Assembly: GCF_002127265.1 (NCBI RefSeq)
Contig: NZ_NFUU01000001.1
Location: forward strand, 310,001-374,000
Length of the DNA stretch: 64,000 nucleotides
From: Hydrogenophaga sp. IBVHS1
GTDB taxonomy: Bacteria > Pseudomonadota > Gammaproteobacteria > Burkholderiales > Burkholderiaceae_C
Reading direction: 5' to 3'
The translations under genes and the position numbers were made by a program. Below, in pieces: positions 8,444 to 16,415 of the stretch. The notes beneath the pieces were generated by a model. The model was not told the origin of the DNA, searched no databases, and saw only the letters and a list, made by a program, of their open reading frames with translations. Every line of letters starts with the position of its first letter. Positions within the stretch are counted from its first letter, which is position 1.

Positions 8444-8788
8444 TTAGTAGCCGCCGCGGCCACCACCACCACCGCCGTAGCCGCCACCGCCGGAGCGGTC
8501 ACCGCCACCGCCGTAGCCGCCGGTGCGGGGAGGACGTGCCTCCATCGGACGGGCTTCGTTCACCGTGATGCTGCGGCCGCCGAGCGACTGGCCGTTCATG
8601 CCGGTGATGGCAGCTTGTGCTTCGGCATCGCTGCCCATTTCCACAAAGCCGAAGCCCTTGGAACGGCCGGTGTCGCGCTCCATCATGACCTTGGCGCTCG
8701 TGATCGAGCCAAAGGCGCCGAACGACTGTTGCAGGTCTTCGTCGCGGACGGTGTACGGCAGGTTGCCGACGTAAAGTTTGTTGCCCAT
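8444..8788 (-). CDS. RRM-domain RNA-binding protein with a Gly/Arg-rich tail
   Basis: A 114-residue protein: one RNA-recognition motif (KLYVGNLPYTV as RNP2, SKGFGFVEM as RNP1) followed by a tail of Gly-Gly-Tyr, Arg and Ser repeats. It belongs to the bacterial/cyanobacterial Rbp family, often cold-induced and probably acting as RNA chaperones. The ATG is set by a strong GAGGAG 7-11 nt upstream and by the RRM starting at residue 3. It is a single-gene unit with its own terminator and a long upstream region. Confidence 0.93.
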   Translation of the reverse strand: MGNKLYVGNLPYTVRDEDLQQSFGAFGSITSAKVMMERDTGRSKGFGFVEMGSDAEAQAAITGMNGQSLGGRSITVNEARPMEARPPRTGGYGGGGDRSGGGGYGGGGGGRGGY

Positions 8789-8979
8789 GGGGGACTCCTC
8801 AAAAACATAGAAACAAAAGCGATGGCGGTCCCGTAAGCACAACAAACCCGAAAGTGCGCCGTGGCGCGCGAAACTGACCGATCACCCAAACTGTGCAGCC
8901 GCAATGCGACGTGCACCCGTGTATTGTGCTCCTTTGGCTGGCAGACTCCGTGAATGGCCTCTTTTTTGTATCAATTGGC

Positions 8980-9726
8980 ATGACACCCGAGCTCTGGCTG
9001 CTCGTGGCGGGTGCCGCCGTGGCGGGCTTCGTGCAGGGGCTTTCGGGCTTCGCGTTCGGCATGGTCGCCATGTCTTTCTGGGTCTGGGGCATCGAACCGC
9101 GCGTGGCGGCGGTGATGGCGGTGTTTGGTTCGCTCACCGGGCAGGTGGTGGCGGCGCTGTCCAGCCGGCGGCAATTCCGCTTGATCGCCCTCGCGCCTTT
9201 CCTGGCCGGTGGCGCGGTGGGCATTCCGCTGGGCATTGCGGTGCTGCCGCACCTGAATGCCGATCTTTTCCGCCTGGCCCTGGGCAGCGTGCTGGTGGTG
9301 TGCTGCCCGGTCATGCTGTTGGCGTCCAGCCTGCCGAAAGTGACCCGGGGCGGCCGTTTGGCCGATGGCGTGGCGGGCGCGGTGGGCGGCTTCATGGGCG
9401 GCATTGGTGGGTTCACCGGTGTGGTGCCCACGCTGTGGTGCACGCTGCGTGGCATGGCCAAAGATGAACAACGCGCCATCATCCAGAACTTCAACCTTGC
9501 GGCGCTTGCGTTCACCATGGCGGGGTACGTGGCCACCGGCCTGGTGACGCGCGACATGTGGCCGCTGTTGCCCCTGGTGGCGGTGGCGCTGCTGGTGCCA
9601 TCGCTGATCGGTGCCCGGGTTTATGTGGGGCTGAGCGATCTGGCCTTTCGCCGACTGGTGCTCTCGCTGCTCAGCCTGTCGGGCGTGGCCATGCTGGTGG
9701 CTGCGGTACCCCGGCTGCTTGCCTGA
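8980..9726 (+). CDS. TauE/SafE-family sulfite/organosulfonate exporter-like permease
   Basis: A 248-residue membrane protein with about eight hydrophobic segments and the repeated family motif GFVQGLSGFAFG near the N-terminus and GGFMGGIGGFTGVVP in the second half. The family exports sulfite, sulfoacetate or similar anions; the substrate here is unknown. ATG 8980 was chosen because the first transmembrane helix starts immediately after it. The core methionine synthase follows by 54 nt, giving a possible sulfur-metabolism link, though this is only positional. Confidence 0.85.
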   Translation: MTPELWLLVAGAAVAGFVQGLSGFAFGMVAMSFWVWGIEPRVAAVMAVFGSLTGQVVAALSSRRQFRLIALAPFLAGGAVGIPLGIAVLPHLNADLFRLALGSVLVVCCPVMLLASSLPKVTRGGRLADGVAGAVGGFMGGIGGFTGVVPTLWCTLRGMAKDEQRAIIQNFNLAALAFTMAGYVATGLVTRDMWPLLPLVAVALLVPSLIGARVYVGLSDLAFRRLVLSLLSLSGVAMLVAAVPRLLA

Positions 9727-9780
9727 GAACACCAGGCCTCGGTACACAATGCCCAGAAACAACGACTGGAGACACCACCC

Positions 9781-10815
9781 ATGTTTGAAACCGCGACAGC
9801 GGGCAGCCTGCCCAAGCCGGCCTGGCTGGCCGAAACTGAAAAACTCTGGCCTCAGTGGAAGGCCGCAGGCCCCGAACTGCAGCAGGCCAAGGCAGACGCC
9901 ACGCTGCTGTGGATCAAGGCACAGGAAGACGCCGGCCTCGATGTGATTGGCGACGGCGAGCAGGCGCGCCAGCATTTCGTGCACGGTTTTCTGGAGCAGG
10001 TGGAAGGCATCGACTTCGCCAACAAGGTGAAGATGGGCATCCGCAACAACCGCTACGACGCCATGGTGCCGCAGGTGGTGGCGCCACTGCGGTTGAAGGG
10101 CCGCGTGCATGCGTTTGAAGCGCAGCTGGCGCGCGCCCACACGAAGAAGAAGCTCAAGTTCACGCTGCCGGGGCCCATGACCATCGTCGACACCGTGGCC
10201 GATCGCTTCTACGGCGGGAACAGCGAAGGCCGGGTGAAGATGGCCTTTGCCTCCGCCGAGCTGCTGAACCAGGAAGCGCTGGCGCTGCAGGCCGATGGCG
10301 TGGACATCGTGCAGTTCGACGAGCCGGCGTTCAACGTTTACATGAAGGACGCCGCCGACTGGGGTGTGGCCGCGCTGGAGCGCGCGGCGCAGGGGCTCAC
10401 CTGCACCACCGCGGTTCACATCTGCTACGGCTACGGCATCCAGGCCAATGTGGACTGGAAGCAGACGCTGGGTGAAGAGTGGCGCCAGTACGAGCAGGTA
10501 TTTCCCGCGCTGGCGAAAAGCAGCATCCGGCAGGTGAGCCTGGAGTGCTTCAACTCGCACGTGCCGCCCGACCTGATGAAGCTGCTCGAAGGCAAGGACG
10601 TGATGGTGGGCGTGATCGACGTGGCCAGCGAAGTGGTGGAAACGCCCGAGCAGGTGGCCGAGACCATTGGCCTCGCGCTGAAGTACGTGCCGAAAGACCG
10701 CCTGATCGCCTGCACCAACTGTGGCCTCGCCCCGATGAGCCGCGAGGTGGCGGTGGCCAAGCTCAAAGCTTTGGCCAAGGGCGCTGCGCTGGCCCGTGAA
10801 CGCTACGGAGTCTGA
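9781..10815 (+). CDS. Core-type cobalamin-independent methionine synthase (MetE C-terminal family)
   Basis: A 344-residue protein equal to only the catalytic C-terminal half of classical MetE (about 750 residues). Likely zinc ligands are visible: His213 and Cys215 (VHICYGYG), Glu255 (VSLECFNS) and Cys314 (CTNCGLAP). The QFDEPAF motif is also typical. Classical MetE uses 5-methyltetrahydrofolate polyglutamate; stand-alone core enzymes use other methyl donors, and the donor here is unknown. A DUF1852 (MesX) partner gene, seen beside some bacterial core enzymes, is absent here. The upstream neighbour is a TauE/SafE permease; the next gene starts 2 nt later. Confidence 0.85.
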   Translation: MFETATAGSLPKPAWLAETEKLWPQWKAAGPELQQAKADATLLWIKAQEDAGLDVIGDGEQARQHFVHGFLEQVEGIDFANKVKMGIRNNRYDAMVPQVVAPLRLKGRVHAFEAQLARAHTKKKLKFTLPGPMTIVDTVADRFYGGNSEGRVKMAFASAELLNQEALALQADGVDIVQFDEPAFNVYMKDAADWGVAALERAAQGLTCTTAVHICYGYGIQANVDWKQTLGEEWRQYEQVFPALAKSSIRQVSLECFNSHVPPDLMKLLEGKDVMVGVIDVASEVVETPEQVAETIGLALKYVPKDRLIACTNCGLAPMSREVAVAKLKALAKGAALARERYGV

Positions 10816-10817
10816 AC

Positions 10818-12005
10818 ATGCACGGATTGCCAACGGCCACGCCGGCTGAAGCGGGGCTGTGTCCCGAACGCACGCAAGGCATTGTGCAGGCGCTGCAACG
10901 CGACGTGGACCGAGGCCGCCTGCCTGGCGCCGCGGTGCTCATTGCGCGGCGCGGCCGCGTGGTGCTCGACACCGCCGTGGGCCGGCTCGACCCGGCGCGC
11001 GACGTGCCCATGGGCACCGATGCGATCTTCCGCATCTACTCCATGACCAAGCCGATTGTTTCGGTGGCCGCCATGATGCTGGTGGAGCAGGGCCGGCTGC
11101 TGCTGAGCGACCCGGTGGGCCAGTACATCCCTGGGTTCATGAAGCAGCAGGTGGCCAGGTCCGCACCCGAAGGCATCACGCTGGTGCCCGCCAGACGCCC
11201 CAGCACCGTGCAGGACCTGCTGCGCCACACCGCCGGCCTCACCTACGAATTCACCGGCAACGAGCATGTGAACCAGCTCTATTCGCAGGCTGGCCTTGGC
11301 GACAGGCAGCAGACCAATGCCGAGCTGTGCGAACGCCTGGCGGCGCTGCCGCTGGCTCACCACCCCGGCACCACCTGGGCCTACAGCCGCGCCACCGATG
11401 TGCTGGGCCGCGTGATCGAAGTGATCACAGGCCAGACGCTGGGCGCCTTCCTGCGCGACCACATCCTGCAACCCCTGGGCATGAAAGAGACCAGTTTCTT
11501 TGTGCCCCCCGAGCAGCACCTCCGCATCGCTGAAGCCTTTGCGCACGACCCCGACGGCGGCACCCAGATGGCCATGCACGACCCGCGCGAAGTTCCTGCG
11601 CTGGAGATGGGTGGCGGCGGGCTCATGTCCACACTGCACGACTACGCTCGCTTCCTGCAATGCCTGTGCAACGGCGGCGAACTCGAAGGCCAGCGCCTGC
11701 TGTCGCCGCACACCCTGGCTTACATGACGGCCGACCACCTGGGCAGCGCCATCGGCCACACCGACAACCCCCTGCTGCCCCCCGGCCACGGCTTCGGCCT
11801 TGGCTTTGCCGTGCGAACCGAAGCCGGCCTGGCCCCCGTGCCCGGTTCGCTGGGCACATACCACTGGAGCGGCATCGGCGGCACCCACTTCTTCGTCGAT
11901 CCAGCGCAAGAGCTGTTCGCCATCTTCATGGCACAGGCTCCGAACCAGCGGGTGTTTTACCGGTCGGTGATGCGGGGGTTGGTGTATGGGGCGGTTTTGG
12001 CTTGA
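10818..12005 (+). CDS. Serine hydrolase, class C beta-lactamase/esterase EstB-like family
   Basis: A 395-residue protein with the S-x-x-K catalytic motif SMTK (Ser75, Lys78) and a later tyrosine motif YSRATD at the position of the class C Y-x-N. HWSGIGGTHFFVDP near the C-terminus replaces the usual K-T-G box with a His-containing version, as in EstB-type esterases and D-aminopeptidase relatives. There is no signal peptide, so it is probably a cytoplasmic esterase or amidase rather than a true beta-lactamase. It follows the methionine synthase gene by 2 nt, implying co-transcription, but no functional link is apparent. Confidence 0.87.
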   Translation: MHGLPTATPAEAGLCPERTQGIVQALQRDVDRGRLPGAAVLIARRGRVVLDTAVGRLDPARDVPMGTDAIFRIYSMTKPIVSVAAMMLVEQGRLLLSDPVGQYIPGFMKQQVARSAPEGITLVPARRPSTVQDLLRHTAGLTYEFTGNEHVNQLYSQAGLGDRQQTNAELCERLAALPLAHHPGTTWAYSRATDVLGRVIEVITGQTLGAFLRDHILQPLGMKETSFFVPPEQHLRIAEAFAHDPDGGTQMAMHDPREVPALEMGGGGLMSTLHDYARFLQCLCNGGELEGQRLLSPHTLAYMTADHLGSAIGHTDNPLLPPGHGFGLGFAVRTEAGLAPVPGSLGTYHWSGIGGTHFFVDPAQELFAIFMAQAPNQRVFYRSVMRGLVYGAVLA

Positions 12006-12095
12006 AGCGATGCGGCAACGTGCAGCCAGGTGGCGCGCGCTCGTCGACAGCTTGCTGAGCTAAAGTGCATCTTCATCAGATACGCCTGCTCCCCC

Positions 12096-12626
12096 ATGAC
12101 CGCTCGCCGCGCCAACGTTTTGCCCAACGGAATCCTTCGTCTCGATGACTGGCTTCCCTACCAATGCTCGGTGGTCACCAACCGCGTCAGCTCGATGCTG
12201 GCGCGGATGTACCACGAAGAATTCGGCATCGGCGTCGTGGAGTGGCGTCTGCTGGCCAATCTGGGATCGTTCTCCCCGATGTCGGCAAAAGAGCTTTCCG
12301 AAACCACGGCGATGGACCAGGTCAGTGTCACGCGTGCACTGAGCTCGCTCGTGAGCAAGAAGCTGGTGTCGCGGCGCGTCGATGGCAAAGATCGGCGCAA
12401 GGTGGTGTTGCGCCTCACCAAAGATGGTGCGGCAGCCTACGAGCGCGTGATGCCGCTCGCCCAGGCGATCGAGCGCGAGCTGGTCAGCGAGATGACGCCG
12501 CAGGAGATCGACGCCCTGCACAGCGCAATGAAGGCGCTGGTGCATCGCGCCAACACGGCTCTGGACGCAGCTCGTGACTGGCGCGAGCTGGTGCCGGAGC
12601 AGATCCCGACCCTGCCTGCAGTCTAG
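12096..12626 (+). CDS. MarR-family transcriptional regulator
   Basis: A 176-residue winged-helix regulator. It has the MarR core: recognition region MSAKELSETTAMDQVSVTRALSSLVSKKLV followed by the wing RRVDGKDRRKVVLRLT (each only partly quoted). ATG 12096 gives a normal length; an upstream ATG at 12030 would add an unrelated basic stretch. It stands at the head of the aromatic catabolic cluster and is followed by an AT-rich intergenic region with a palindrome. MarR members commonly repress aromatic degradation operons and release DNA on binding the aromatic ligand, so it is the likely local regulator of the cluster. Confidence 0.88.
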   Translation: MTARRANVLPNGILRLDDWLPYQCSVVTNRVSSMLARMYHEEFGIGVVEWRLLANLGSFSPMSAKELSETTAMDQVSVTRALSSLVSKKLVSRRVDGKDRRKVVLRLTKDGAAAYERVMPLAQAIERELVSEMTPQEIDALHSAMKALVHRANTALDAARDWRELVPEQIPTLPAV

Positions 12627-12713
12627 GTCCAGGCGACCCCTTTGACTCTCTGTCTCGGCGCAAGCGCGCCAAGCTCCTCTGCGCCTCGATAAAACGATTT
12701 CTACATTTAATAT

Positions 12714-12726
12714 TTTCAATTTGAAA
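12714..12726. promoter_or_regulatory. Palindromic operator candidate upstream of the aromatic cluster
   Basis: A perfect 13-bp palindrome, TTTCAA-T-TTGAAA, within an island (about 12690-12740) far richer in A+T than its surroundings. It lies 79 nt upstream of the Bug gene and 88 nt downstream of the MarR gene. The size and symmetry fit a MarR-type operator overlapping a promoter. Confidence 0.5.
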
Positions 12727-12804
12727 TTAAATGATCTAGAATCGCCAGGCCAGCAGGGGAGTGGCCCTTGCCAGGCAAAGAAGTCGGATCGAAGGAGACA
12801 ACCC

Positions 12805-13797
12805 ATGATTCAACGCAGAACCCTTCTCGCAGCCTCTGTCTGCTCGCTCGCAGCACCCGCCGTGCTGGCTCAGCCGACCGCTGCCCTACCAACGATCGCG
12901 AAAACCGTGCGCATCCTGCAGGGTTTTCCTCCGGGCGGTTCGCTGGACTCCGTCACCCGACCGCTGGCGGAAGCCCTGCGCGGTCGCTACGCCCCGACCG
13001 TGATCACCGAGAACCGATCTGGTGCGGGTGGTCGCATTGCCATGGATGCGGTGAAAGCCGCTGAGCCCGATGGTTCCTTGCTGGTGATCGCGCCTGCATC
13101 GCTGATGGTGATTTATCCCCACGTATACAAGCGACTCAGCTACGACCCGTTCAAGGACTTTACGTCTGTGTCCACGGCTTGTACGTTTCAGTTTGGCTTC
13201 AGCGTGGGACCGGCGGTGCCTGCCGAGGTCCGCACCATTCAACAGTTCGCTCAATGGTGCAAGGCCAATCCGTCCCGCGCCAGTTTCGGTTCACCCGGCG
13301 AAGGCACCATGGCCCACTTCGCCGGGGTCATGGTGGCACGTGCCGCAGGAATGGACCTCCAACACGTGCCCTACAGGGGAGGGGCGCCCGCAATTCAGGA
13401 TGTCGTCGGTGGCCAGATCGCAGCGTCCATCAACGTGCTGGCCGAACCCTTGCCCTTTGCCAGGGAAGGGCGAATCCGCGTGCTCGCCACGACCGGCTCG
13501 ACGCGCACGCCTTTCTTGCCCGACGTACCGACGATGCGCGAAATGGGCTTTCCGGATGTCGATATCCAGGAGTACTTCGCGGTCTGGGCGCCGGCAAAGA
13601 CGCCCCAGCCCATCGTGAGTGCGCTGGCAGAGCACATTCGCGCCGCCGTGAACACAAAGGAGTTGCAGGACACGTTTGCCGCAAGGGCCTTTCTGCCCAG
13701 CGCCGTGACCCCCCGGGAACTTGATGCCATGGTGCGTACCGATTTCGACAAGTGGGCGCCCATCGTGAAGTCCACCGGCTTCTCCATTGACAGTTGA
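12805..13797 (+). CDS. Bug-family (TctC-like) periplasmic substrate-binding protein
   Basis: A 330-residue binding protein with an export signal (twin-Arg-like MIQRRTLLAASVC, cleavage near VLAQP). Family motifs are present: LQGFPPGGSLDSVTRPLA, ENRSGAGGRIA and VPYRGGAPAIQDVVGGQI. Bug proteins bind small carboxylates and feed tripartite tricarboxylate transporters, but no TctA/TctB partner lies beside it; it may share a TctAB pair elsewhere or act in sensing. A strong GAAGGAG precedes the ATG. It is the first structural gene of the aromatic cluster, so the ligand may be an aromatic or hydroxy acid. Confidence 0.9.
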   Translation: MIQRRTLLAASVCSLAAPAVLAQPTAALPTIAKTVRILQGFPPGGSLDSVTRPLAEALRGRYAPTVITENRSGAGGRIAMDAVKAAEPDGSLLVIAPASLMVIYPHVYKRLSYDPFKDFTSVSTACTFQFGFSVGPAVPAEVRTIQQFAQWCKANPSRASFGSPGEGTMAHFAGVMVARAAGMDLQHVPYRGGAPAIQDVVGGQIAASINVLAEPLPFAREGRIRVLATTGSTRTPFLPDVPTMREMGFPDVDIQEYFAVWAPAKTPQPIVSALAEHIRAAVNTKELQDTFAARAFLPSAVTPRELDAMVRTDFDKWAPIVKSTGFSIDS

Positions 13798-13812
13798 AGT
13801 CAGGAGCTTTTC

Positions 13813-14892
13813 ATGAACACACCGCAACGGGTGCAGGTGCTTGGCACCGCATTCATGGAATTCGCAAGTCCGCAACCAGAGGCGCTGGTGGGCGTGCTGG
13901 AACGCATGGGGTTTCGCACGGTCGCGCGGCATCGAGACGGAGACGGCCTGCTGATGCGCCAGGCGACAGTCGATTTCTTCGTGTCCACGCGGCCGGGTAG
14001 CCATGGGATGGCGTTTGCGGCCTACCATGGCCCGTCTTGTGCAGGCATGGCCTTCTTCGTAGACGACAGTGCTGCCGCATTGTCGATCGCGCTGGCGCGT
14101 GGGGCGCAGCCCCTGGACGCGTCGGAGAACTCGTTGCTTCCAGCACGGGCCATTCAAGGTATCGGGGGCAGCGCGCTGTACCTCGTGGATGAAGCCGCGA
14201 GGAATGAGCTGTACACCCAGTTTGTCTTCGATGACTTGATGGCAGTGCAGGCCGAAGCCCAGATATCGCCCTTCGTACGCGTGGATCACGTCACGCATTG
14301 CGTACACCCCGGAAACATGGCGCAGTGGGTCGACTTCTACCGGTCGATATTCGGTTTTGAAGAAGTGTTCAAGTTCGTGGCAGGCAACGCCTCGAACGGT
14401 TTCGACACGATTGCGGTGCGCGACCCCGACAACACGGCTTGCGTGACCGTGCTCGAACCCATGGGCAAGGCTTCGCAGATCCAGGAGTTCATCGACCAGT
14501 ACCACGGCGAGGGCATCCAGCATATCGCGCTGTACAGCGACGACCTCTACACCACCGTCGAACGTTTGAAGCAAAACGATGTGGAGTTCCTGCCCACGCC
14601 GTCCACCTACTACGACGTGCTGGATGAACGCCTCCCCGGCCATGGCGAGGATGTGGCGCGAATGAAGTCGCTGGGCATGTTGCTGGATGGCGCAGGCACG
14701 GGCGAGAACCCTGACAAGCGCGCGCGCTTCCTGCTTCAGATCTTCACGCGGCCGATGGTAGGCCCGATCTTCTTCGAGGCCATTCAGAGAAAAGGCAACA
14801 CCTCGTTTGGCGAAGGCAACGCGAAGGCACTGTTCGAGGCCATCAAGCGCGAGCAGGAAGCCCGTCAGCCGGGCGAGACAGCGGGAGGCTGA
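13813..14892 (+). CDS. hpd: 4-hydroxyphenylpyruvate dioxygenase
   Basis: Converts 4-hydroxyphenylpyruvate and O2 to homogentisate and CO2 using non-haem Fe(II). The 359-residue protein has the two-domain vicinal-oxygen-chelate architecture. The likely iron ligands are His159 (VDHVTH), His237 (GIQHIAL) and Glu322 (GPIFFEAIQR), and the C-terminal FGEGN motif that closes the active site is present. Position and spacing of the ligands match Pseudomonas-type enzymes. It starts 15 nt after the Bug gene and is followed by the rest of the homogentisate-like pathway. Confidence 0.93.
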   Translation: MNTPQRVQVLGTAFMEFASPQPEALVGVLERMGFRTVARHRDGDGLLMRQATVDFFVSTRPGSHGMAFAAYHGPSCAGMAFFVDDSAAALSIALARGAQPLDASENSLLPARAIQGIGGSALYLVDEAARNELYTQFVFDDLMAVQAEAQISPFVRVDHVTHCVHPGNMAQWVDFYRSIFGFEEVFKFVAGNASNGFDTIAVRDPDNTACVTVLEPMGKASQIQEFIDQYHGEGIQHIALYSDDLYTTVERLKQNDVEFLPTPSTYYDVLDERLPGHGEDVARMKSLGMLLDGAGTGENPDKRARFLLQIFTRPMVGPIFFEAIQRKGNTSFGEGNAKALFEAIKREQEARQPGETAGG

Positions 14893-14896
14893 AGGC

Positions 14897-15220
14897 ATGG
14901 CCTGGCTTGTCCGCTGTCTGTATCGACCGGGAGGCGCGAGCGACCGCCTGGCCGTGCGTGCGGAACACATCCGTCACATGCTGGCGTGGTTGCCCCAGAC
15001 CGTGTTTGGCGCCGCCATGCTGGATGCCGATGGTCAGCATTTCATCGGCATGGTCGTTGCGCTGGCTGTTGAATCTTCCGACGAGGCTCAACGATTCATC
15101 GACACAGAGCCCTACTGCCGCGCGGGCCTGTTTTCCTCTGTGGAGATCACGCCTCTCGCCCAGATGACGCCTCCCAACGGACCCGAGTTTCTGCAGAGCG
15201 AACTCCAGAAATGCCACTGA
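14897..15220 (+). CDS. YciI-family small protein, possible isomerase of the pathway
   Basis: A 107-residue protein of the YciI/muconolactone-isomerase-like ferredoxin fold: it starts AWLVRCLYRPGGASDRLAVRAEH and has the conserved middle FIGMVVALAVES and DTEPYCRAGLFSSVEI, where the Asp and the Y-x-x-A-G-L pattern are the family hallmarks. It lies between hpd (4-nt gap) and the homogentisate dioxygenase-like gene (7-nt gap). In homogentisate pathways this place is often taken by maleylacetoacetate isomerase, which is missing here, so it may fill that role or handle a side product; this is inference. Confidence 0.82.
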   Translation: MAWLVRCLYRPGGASDRLAVRAEHIRHMLAWLPQTVFGAAMLDADGQHFIGMVVALAVESSDEAQRFIDTEPYCRAGLFSSVEITPLAQMTPPNGPEFLQSELQKCH

Positions 15221-15227
15221 ACACAAG

Positions 15228-16415
15228 ATGAACAAACCTGTCCACATCCCCATGCGCGCGGGCATCGTGTCGCGCCAGGCCCACGCAGACATCCCGCCCG
15301 GCACCTATGAGCGGGAGGTGGGTCGCGAAGGCTTTGGCGGGCCCGCCACGCATTTCTACCACCGCCACGCGCCGACCGCGTGGCTGCGTTGGGAAGGGCC
15401 GCATCGACCACGCGCGTACGACCTGAATGGCGTGCTCGATGGGTCTGGCCCGGGCATGCATTGCCCGCTGGACGCGCCCCTGGTGGCCAGCAACGCGCAC
15501 ATGCGCTTGCGTTGCTGGAAGCCGCGCACGCAGATGCATCACCTGGCACGCAATGCCGATGGTGATGAGCTGATGTTCGTTCACGAAGGCGGAGGCCACC
15601 TGTATTGCGACTACGGCCATCTGCTGCTGCGCGACGGCGACTATGTGGTGATTCCACGCGGCACCGCGTGGCGATTTGAGCCAACCTCCACATCCTTCCT
15701 GCTGCTGCTCGAGGCCACGGGCGACAGCTTCCAGTTGCCCGATCGTGGTCTGCTGGGGGAGCACGCCCTGTTCGATCAGGGCGTGCTGGACGTGCCCCAG
15801 CTCGACGACGAATTCCAGGCGCAGCAGCAAGCTGCTGGCAGTGGCCGGGAGTGGGCTGTGCGCATTCAGGCGCGCCACCGCATGTCGACGCTGATCTATC
15901 CGCACAACCCGCTGGATGCGGTGGGCTGGAAAGGCACCCTGGCACCGGTGCGCCTGAACTGGCGCGACATTCGGCCCATTCTTTCGGCGCGCTATCACGT
16001 GCCACCAACGGCCCACACCACCTTTGTCACGCAACGCATGGCGGTGTGCACGTTCTGTCCGCGTCCGGTCGAGAGCGACCCTGGCGCTCTGAAGGTCCCG
16101 TTCTTCCATTCCAACGACGACTGCGACGAATTGCTGTTCCTGCACGCCGGCCAGTTCTTCAGCCGCGACGGCATGGGCCCCGGCATGCTGACGTTCCACC
16201 CTGCTGGCTTCCCTCATGGCCCACACCCCGCCGCCTACCAGGCAAGCCTGACCAAACCCCGAACGGAGCTGCACGAGGTGGCCATCAACATCGACACGCG
16301 CGACCCACTCGATATCGCGCCGGGCATGGATTCCTGTGAGCGGCAAGGACACGCCGACTCATGGAAGGGCTATCTCGACACCGATTCCCAGGCCAGGCAG
16401 GAGGTGGCGGCATGA
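15228..16415 (+). CDS. Homogentisate 1,2-dioxygenase-family bicupin
   Basis: Ring-cleaving Fe(II) dioxygenase family; expected to open homogentisate to maleylacetoacetate. At 395 residues it is shorter than canonical HmgA (about 430-440). The N-terminal cupin has ARNADGDELMFVHEGGG; the C-terminal cupin has PFFHSNDDCDELLFLHAG and the FHPAGFPHGPHP motif that supplies the last His ligand. Canonical HmgA has H-R-N-x-x-S-E with the Glu at +6 from the His; here +6 is Asp and +7 Glu, so it belongs to a divergent short subfamily and the substrate could be a relative of homogentisate. It overlaps the next gene by 4 nt. Confidence 0.82.
   Translation: MNKPVHIPMRAGIVSRQAHADIPPGTYEREVGREGFGGPATHFYHRHAPTAWLRWEGPHRPRAYDLNGVLDGSGPGMHCPLDAPLVASNAHMRLRCWKPRTQMHHLARNADGDELMFVHEGGGHLYCDYGHLLLRDGDYVVIPRGTAWRFEPTSTSFLLLLEATGDSFQLPDRGLLGEHALFDQGVLDVPQLDDEFQAQQQAAGSGREWAVRIQARHRMSTLIYPHNPLDAVGWKGTLAPVRLNWRDIRPILSARYHVPPTAHTTFVTQRMAVCTFCPRPVESDPGALKVPFFHSNDDCDELLFLHAGQFFSRDGMGPGMLTFHPAGFPHGPHPAAYQASLTKPRTELHEVAINIDTRDPLDIAPGMDSCERQGHADSWKGYLDTDSQARQEVAA

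Noticed and set aside
8971..10833. Long minus-strand open frame opposite the permease and methionine synthase genes
   Set aside because: His/Arg/Gln-rich composition with no recognisable domain; both plus-strand genes show clear motifs.
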